In this document: in pieces, positions 60,577 to 64,000 of the stretch
How the letters are laid out: each line of letters begins with the position of its first letter
Numbering within the stretch: the first letter of the stretch is position 1
Assembly: GCA_019637875.1 (NCBI GenBank)
Contig: JAHBUW010000014.1
Span: forward strand, 1-64,000
Direction: 5' to 3'
Source of the DNA: Pseudobdellovibrionaceae bacterium
Lineage (GTDB): Bacteria; Bdellovibrionota; Bdellovibrionia; Bdellovibrionales; Bdellovibrionaceae
DNA length: 64,000 nucleotides
Notes under the pieces: model-generated
What the model was told of the DNA's origin: nothing
The model's database searches: none
Seen by the model: only the letters and a program-made list of their open reading frames with translations
Position numbers and translations under genes: made by a program

Positions 60577-61095
60577 TTAAGATTCCGCCTGATACCAAGT
60601 TTGATAAAGTAAGTAATTGTCCGCCGAATGCTGCAGTCGCTGGAGCTCCTCATCGGTCAGCTCCCGCACGAGCTTCCCCGGGCGCCCCAGGATCAACGAG
60701 CGCGGCGGAAAGCTTTTGCCTTCCGTGACGAGCGTCCCCGCCCCTACGATCGAATCCGCGCCGATGGAGACGCCGTCCATGAGGACCGCGCCCATACCGA
60801 TCAGGCCGTTTTCGCCGACGGAACACCCGTGCAGCATCACCATATGCCCGATCGTCACGCGGTTCCCGAGGGTCGTGCCGAACTTCCCGTAGGTGCCGTG
60901 AATGACGCTGCCGTCTTGGACGTTGGACTCGCGACCGATCTTGATCGGCATGACGTCACCCCGAATCGTGACGTTGTACCAGATGCTCGATTTTTCCTGG
61001 ATCTCGACGTCGCCAATGATCGCGGCGTTCTCGGCCAGAAACACCGAGGGGTGAATCCGGGGAGTGAAACCGCGCACTGTGCGTATCCAAGACAT
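60577..61095 (-). CDS. Gamma-carbonic-anhydrase-family protein (left-handed beta-helix)
   Basis: The 172 residues show hexapeptide repeats (IIGDVEIQEKSSIWYNVTIRGD, VSIGADSIVGAGTLV) of the left-handed beta-helix fold. The His triad of the gamma-class is present in VIHGT and GHMVMLHGC, so zinc may bind. Members often act as carbonic anhydrases or as structural homologues (YrdA/PaaY), and activity cannot be told from sequence. It is the first gene ahead of guaB, 11 bases after the DUF151 gene. Confidence 0.88.
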   Translation of the reverse strand: MSWIRTVRGFTPRIHPSVFLAENAAIIGDVEIQEKSSIWYNVTIRGDVMPIKIGRESNVQDGSVIHGTYGKFGTTLGNRVTIGHMVMLHGCSVGENGLIGMGAVLMDGVSIGADSIVGAGTLVTEGKSFPPRSLILGRPGKLVRELTDEELQRLQHSADNYLLYQTWYQAES

Positions 61096-61106
61096 TGAAC
61101 GATCCT

Positions 61107-61613
61107 TTACTGCAAAAATTCGTGATTCTTCTTCAAGCCCACCTGGGCCCGCTTCAGATCTTCCGCCATGCCTTGCAGCTCATTGGCCATGGCCTGACTG
61201 CGCAGGATGAACTCTTTCGAGGCGTAGATGGGGACCTTCAGCGCCAAGCACAAAGACAAAGCCCCCGCCGCGGGCAGAAGCAGCGTCTTCAAATGCGGGT
61301 GATTTTCAAACGTCAGCCGCAGAAGTTGTTTCTGCCCCTGAATATCCTCGAAGGTCGCTTTTTTGATTTTGATCCCGACGCTTTCAAAAATCGCGGCCGC
61401 ACCTTTGTGCGGTCCCGTGAGCTCCAGATGGGGCTGCGACTGTCCGAGCGTCAGCCCCGCCTCGAGCGGACTGAGCGGCACCGGCAGCGACAGATCGCCG
61501 AAGCCCTCAAACGCGCTCTCTTTCAACAGGAGCACCGGCAAAAGCCCTTCGCCCATGATCTGGACGCCGAGGGGTTTCAGTTGAATGGGTTTCGATTCGC
61601 GAGCCCTCATCAT
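61107..61613 (-). CDS. DUF151 (bifunctional nuclease-type) protein
   Basis: The 168 residues match the bifunctional nuclease fold: PVLLLKES near the start, SPLEAGLTLG in place of EA-AI, and KTLLLPAAGALSLCLALKVPIYAS in place of the VDARPSDAI-LA segment. The Asp/Arg-rich motif of active members is replaced by LPAAG, so nuclease activity is doubtful. The ATG overlaps the miaB stop by four bases, coupling the two. Confidence 0.75.
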   Translation of the reverse strand: MMRARESKPIQLKPLGVQIMGEGLLPVLLLKESAFEGFGDLSLPVPLSPLEAGLTLGQSQPHLELTGPHKGAAAIFESVGIKIKKATFEDIQGQKQLLRLTFENHPHLKTLLLPAAGALSLCLALKVPIYASKEFILRSQAMANELQGMAEDLKRAQVGLKKNHEFLQ

Positions 61614-63001
61614 CCGTTCAACACCCTTTCCCCGTGAAGGACCGCCGGGAAGGCGCGCAGGATCTTGATCGGAATGGTCTGACCGATGAGCTCTTTGGGA
61701 CCGGTGAAGTAGGTGAGTTTATTCTGCGTGGAACGACCGGAAAGATTTCCGCGGTTCTCATCCATCTTCTCGACCAGGATGTCGAGCGTCTGCCCGACGT
61801 ATTTCTCGGCGTCGTTTTTCGCCCAGACGTCGTGCGCTTTGAACAGACGATCCAGACGGTCGGACTTGGTGTCCTCATCGATCTGCCCGTCAAAACGCGC
61901 GGCCTTGGTGAGTTTACGGGGGGAGTACTTGAACGCGAAGATCGTCTCGAAACCCACCTCTTCGACCAGCGAAATGGTGTCCAGGAACTCCTCTTCGGTT
62001 TCACCGGGGAAGCCCACGATGATGTCCGTCGACAGCACCACGTTCGGGATGGCTTTACGGATCATCGCGATTTTTTCCAGATACTCTTCGCGGGTATAGC
62101 CACGATTCATGAGGTTCAAGATGCGCGAGTTCCCGCTCTGAAAAGGCAGATGGACATACTCGCAGACCTTAGGCTGATTGCGATACATAACCTCAACCAA
62201 TTTTTGGTCGAAGTCTTTCGGATGCGACGTCGTGAAACGGATCCGCTCAATCTCGGTTTGCGTGGCCAAGGCCTCGAGCAGGTCGGCGAAGTCGGCCCCG
62301 CACTCGGACTCGTAGGAGTTCACGTTCTGACCCAGGCAGGTCACTTCCTTCACGCCACGTTTCACGAGCGCTTTCACGTCGTTGATGACGTGCTGGAGCG
62401 GACGGCTTTTTTCGCGGCCGCGGGTATAAGGAACCACGCAGAAGGTGCAGAAGTTGTCGCAGCCCTTCGTGATGTTCACGAAGGTCGAAACCCCCGGCGC
62501 GCGCGCGAGCGTCTCGACGTGATAGGGCGCGCGGTGCTGAAAGCGGGTCTCGACGACTTTCCCCGACTCCAGGCGTCCGATGATTTCGGGAAGCTGGTCG
62601 ATGTTGTCGGTCCCGAAAACGAAGTCGATGATGGGTGCGGACTTGATCAGGTTTTCTTTTTCGTGGGAGCCCACGCAGCCGCCGACGCCGACTTTGACAT
62701 TGGGGTTGCGCTCTTTGAGTTTCCGGAATTTCCCGACCTCGGAGTAGACCTTGTGAACGGGCTTTTCACGCACCGAGCACGAGTTGATGATGATGAGCTC
62801 CGCCTGTTCGGGGGACGTGACCGGCGTGTAGTTCTGCATTTCGAGCAGCGAGTACATCCGTTCCGTGTCGTTCACGTTCATCTGACACCCGTAGGTCGAA
62901 ACGTAAACGCCACGTTCGATCGCGGGAGTCAGGGATTTGGAGTTTTGCGCTGGGGTCACCGCACCGACTGTATTTTCGGGGGTTCCAGGAACATCCGTCA
63001 T
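61610..63001 (-). CDS. miaB: tRNA-2-methylthio-N6-dimethylallyladenosine synthase
   Basis: MiaB adds the methylthio group to i6A37 of tRNAs reading UNN codons. The N-terminal domain has its three cluster Cys (YGCQMNVND, NSCSVREKP, GGCVGSHEK); the radical SAM motif is GCDNFCTFCVVPYTRG; SPRKLTKAARFDGQID and the C-terminal TRAM domain follow. The first 30 residues are a low-complexity extension absent from E. coli MiaB. It starts the miaB-DUF151-carbonic anhydrase-guaB-guaA run on this strand. Confidence 0.95.
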   Translation of the reverse strand: MTDVPGTPENTVGAVTPAQNSKSLTPAIERGVYVSTYGCQMNVNDTERMYSLLEMQNYTPVTSPEQAELIIINSCSVREKPVHKVYSEVGKFRKLKERNPNVKVGVGGCVGSHEKENLIKSAPIIDFVFGTDNIDQLPEIIGRLESGKVVETRFQHRAPYHVETLARAPGVSTFVNITKGCDNFCTFCVVPYTRGREKSRPLQHVINDVKALVKRGVKEVTCLGQNVNSYESECGADFADLLEALATQTEIERIRFTTSHPKDFDQKLVEVMYRNQPKVCEYVHLPFQSGNSRILNLMNRGYTREEYLEKIAMIRKAIPNVVLSTDIIVGFPGETEEEFLDTISLVEEVGFETIFAFKYSPRKLTKAARFDGQIDEDTKSDRLDRLFKAHDVWAKNDAEKYVGQTLDILVEKMDENRGNLSGRSTQNKLTYFTGPKELIGQTIPIKILRAFPAVLHGERVLNG

Positions 63002-63135
63002 GACTTCTCCTGATTCTGTTAAGGGCGCAATCTCACACAGCTTTTTCGGGGGGTCAAACCCCGTCCGGCACGGTCATTTCTTTTTTGCTCGAAGCCCATT
63101 GCTGCTTTCCGTCATTTGGGCTAGATTGCCGCTCC

Positions 63136-63618
63136 ATGGATGCTAGAAAATCGAGCTCGAAGAAGTGGACCCCCTTCCCGGAAGAGTATCTGGGCCAAAT
63201 CACGAACGTCTTCAAAGAGGCCTTCGGACACGAACTGGGCCAGTCCAAGCTGGTGGTGGAAGGCCGCATTTTCCCCGAGGAAATCTGCCTGCGCGTCGGC
63301 TTTCGCGAGCCGCAGACTTTGCGCCAAAATAACTTCGAAATTTCGGCGGATTTCGATCCCGCGCACGAAAACGCGATCGAAAAAATCTACAGCTGCATCG
63401 ATGGCGCCGCCTCACTTTTGGCGTCTTATTTCGAGGGCGAAGCCCGCGAAAAACTCCCGGTCGACTGGAAACCCTTCAAATTCGAAAAGCAGGTCCTGTA
63501 CTTCCAATTCTCGACCGTGAACACGGACCTGGAAAACGAAGCGGACCGCCTCTTGGGCCTGACCTCGGTCAGCCTCTACAACGACGAAGAAGGCGAAGAC
63601 CCCGAAGTCCTGCACTGA
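63136..63618 (+). CDS. Small cytoplasmic acidic protein of unknown function
   Basis: ATG 63136 gives 160 residues; the longer frame from 63085 has no ribosome site and lacks sense. The product is soluble and acidic, with KWTPFPEEYLGQITNVFKEAFG at the start and a C-terminus YNDEEGEDPEVLH. A beta/alpha mix is suggested. I do not recognise the family. It is divergent from miaB and convergent with the last gene across an inverted-repeat element. Confidence 0.65.
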   Translation: MDARKSSSKKWTPFPEEYLGQITNVFKEAFGHELGQSKLVVEGRIFPEEICLRVGFREPQTLRQNNFEISADFDPAHENAIEKIYSCIDGAASLLASYFEGEAREKLPVDWKPFKFEKQVLYFQFSTVNTDLENEADRLLGLTSVSLYNDEEGEDPEVLH

Positions 63619-63620
63619 GG

Positions 63621-63739
63621 TAGCCGCTGACTTGTTGAAACGCGCTGCGAATAAAAAACCCGGGGAGACCCGGGCTTTTTATTTTTCGAATTGTGACTGC
63701 GCCCGTGGGCCGCGGCGCGTTTCAACAAGTGAGCGGCTA
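63621..63739. repeat. 119-bp element bounded by 25-bp inverted repeats
   Basis: The arms 63621-63645 and 63715-63739 pair in 24 of 25 positions (outer ends TAGCCGCT and AGCGGCTA; inner ends GTTGAAACGCGC and GCGCGTTTCAAC). A second hairpin, CCCGGG-GAGA-CCCGGG, sits within. The element lies between two convergent genes. Confidence 0.9.
63653..63687. terminator. Bidirectional terminator inside the inverted-repeat element
   Basis: CCCGGG (63659-63664), loop GAGA, CCCGGG (63669-63674), with an A-run on the left and CTTTTTATTTTT on the right. It serves the plus-strand gene well and may act on the minus strand too. Confidence 0.85.
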
Positions 63740-63755
63740 GGCGCCCCCGGCGACC

Positions 63756-64000
63756 TTAGAACTCTTCCTCTTCGGTCGACATCCCGGCCTCGGTGACGCC
63801 GCGGACCTCGTCGATGTAGGTTTGTGCTTCGTCCTCGAACTCGTTCTCGTTCGCACTTTCGTCGATTTCGAGCTCCGCAATCGCGGCTTGGAAGTCCTTC
63901 TCCGTTTTCAGATCACGGCGGATCATCTCGAGGAACTTATCCGGATAACGTGCGGTCAACTCCTCAACGTAACGTTCGAGTTTGCCGTCGACCAAAATTT
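63756..64000 (-). CDS. C-terminal fragment of a gene extending beyond the window
   Basis: The frame is open to the window edge, so this is the 3' end of a longer gene. The visible 80 residues are acidic and helical (KLERYVEELTARYPDKFLEMIRRDLKTEKDFQAAIAELEIDES), with an extended acidic tail. No motif allows a product to be named. Confidence 0.6.
   Translation of the reverse strand, partial: ILVDGKLERYVEELTARYPDKFLEMIRRDLKTEKDFQAAIAELEIDESANENEFEDEAQTYIDEVRGVTEAGMSTEEEEF

Noticed and set aside
61634-63013. 459-codon frame antisense to miaB
   Set aside because: miaB is certain from its cysteines; the opposite frame is a shadow.
1-64000. CRISPR arrays, insertion sequences or prophage blocks
   Set aside because: No regular 24-37 bp repeats with spacers, no transposase genes and no phage structural genes were seen; the lone recombinase does not make an element by itself.

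Overview
The window looks like a chromosomal segment of a GC-rich (roughly 58-60% by eye) Gram-negative bacterium, most likely a Bdellovibrionota (Bdellovibrio-like) organism. This taxonomic call is an inference. It rests on core genes in proteobacterial arrangements, many lipobox and signal-peptide proteins, several conserved-looking proteins of a kind I associate with bdellovibrios, and a heavy load of exported hydrolases (M23 peptidase, papain-like and NlpC-like Cys peptidases, HExxH lipoprotein, two lytic-transglycosylase-like proteins, a patatin). No 16S rRNA gene is present to settle it.

Layout. 1-13.5 kb: tail of a class V aminotransferase, a degenerate-receiver protein, Kup potassium transporter, patatin, YceI, Lon, two coupled DedA-type membrane proteins, an NlpC-like secreted protein, an outer-membrane barrel and an M23 lipoprotein. 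13.7-22.4 kb (minus strand): the fatty-acid cluster DUF177-rpmF-fabH-fabD-fabG-acpP-fabF followed by rpiB, an HExxH lipoprotein and glyA; plsX is missing from its usual slot. 22.4-29.4 kb: papain-like protease, DUF6279 lipoprotein, and a four-gene operon (2OG-Fe(II) oxygenase, ABC ATPase, permease, NMT1-like binding protein). 29.4-31.9 kb: a minimal tyrosine recombinase divergent from a membrane-tethered HTH gene, separated by an AT-richer region with a 28-bp near-perfect palindrome and two operator-like palindromes 21 bp apart. This is the best candidate for an undescribed module. 31.9-50.8 kb: zinc-ribbon protein, lytic transglycosylases, a glycine-rich surface protein, leucine dehydrogenase, a yfgM-bamB-like pair, a TPR/winged-helix regulator, large secreted Cys-containing proteins, a barrel and lipoprotein pair, an RlmD-type rRNA methyltransferase, an RDD protein and an MscS channel. 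50.9-64 kb: tRNA-Val, lipB, two FlgT/CsgG-like envelope proteins, dnaE, guaA, guaB, a gamma-carbonic-anhydrase-fold protein, a DUF151 protein, miaB, and a short conserved-looking protein beside a 119-bp inverted-repeat element.

How the genes work together. The clear functional blocks are type II fatty-acid synthesis, GMP synthesis (guaB-guaA), tRNA modification (miaB), envelope assembly (bamB-like and barrel proteins) and cell-wall or protein hydrolysis at the envelope. Several intergenic hairpins and repeats (3982-4000, 19407-19475, 22720-22803, 50863-50923, 57445-57548, 63621-63739) are not explained by genes and are reported separately. No CRISPR array, rRNA or insertion sequence was seen.
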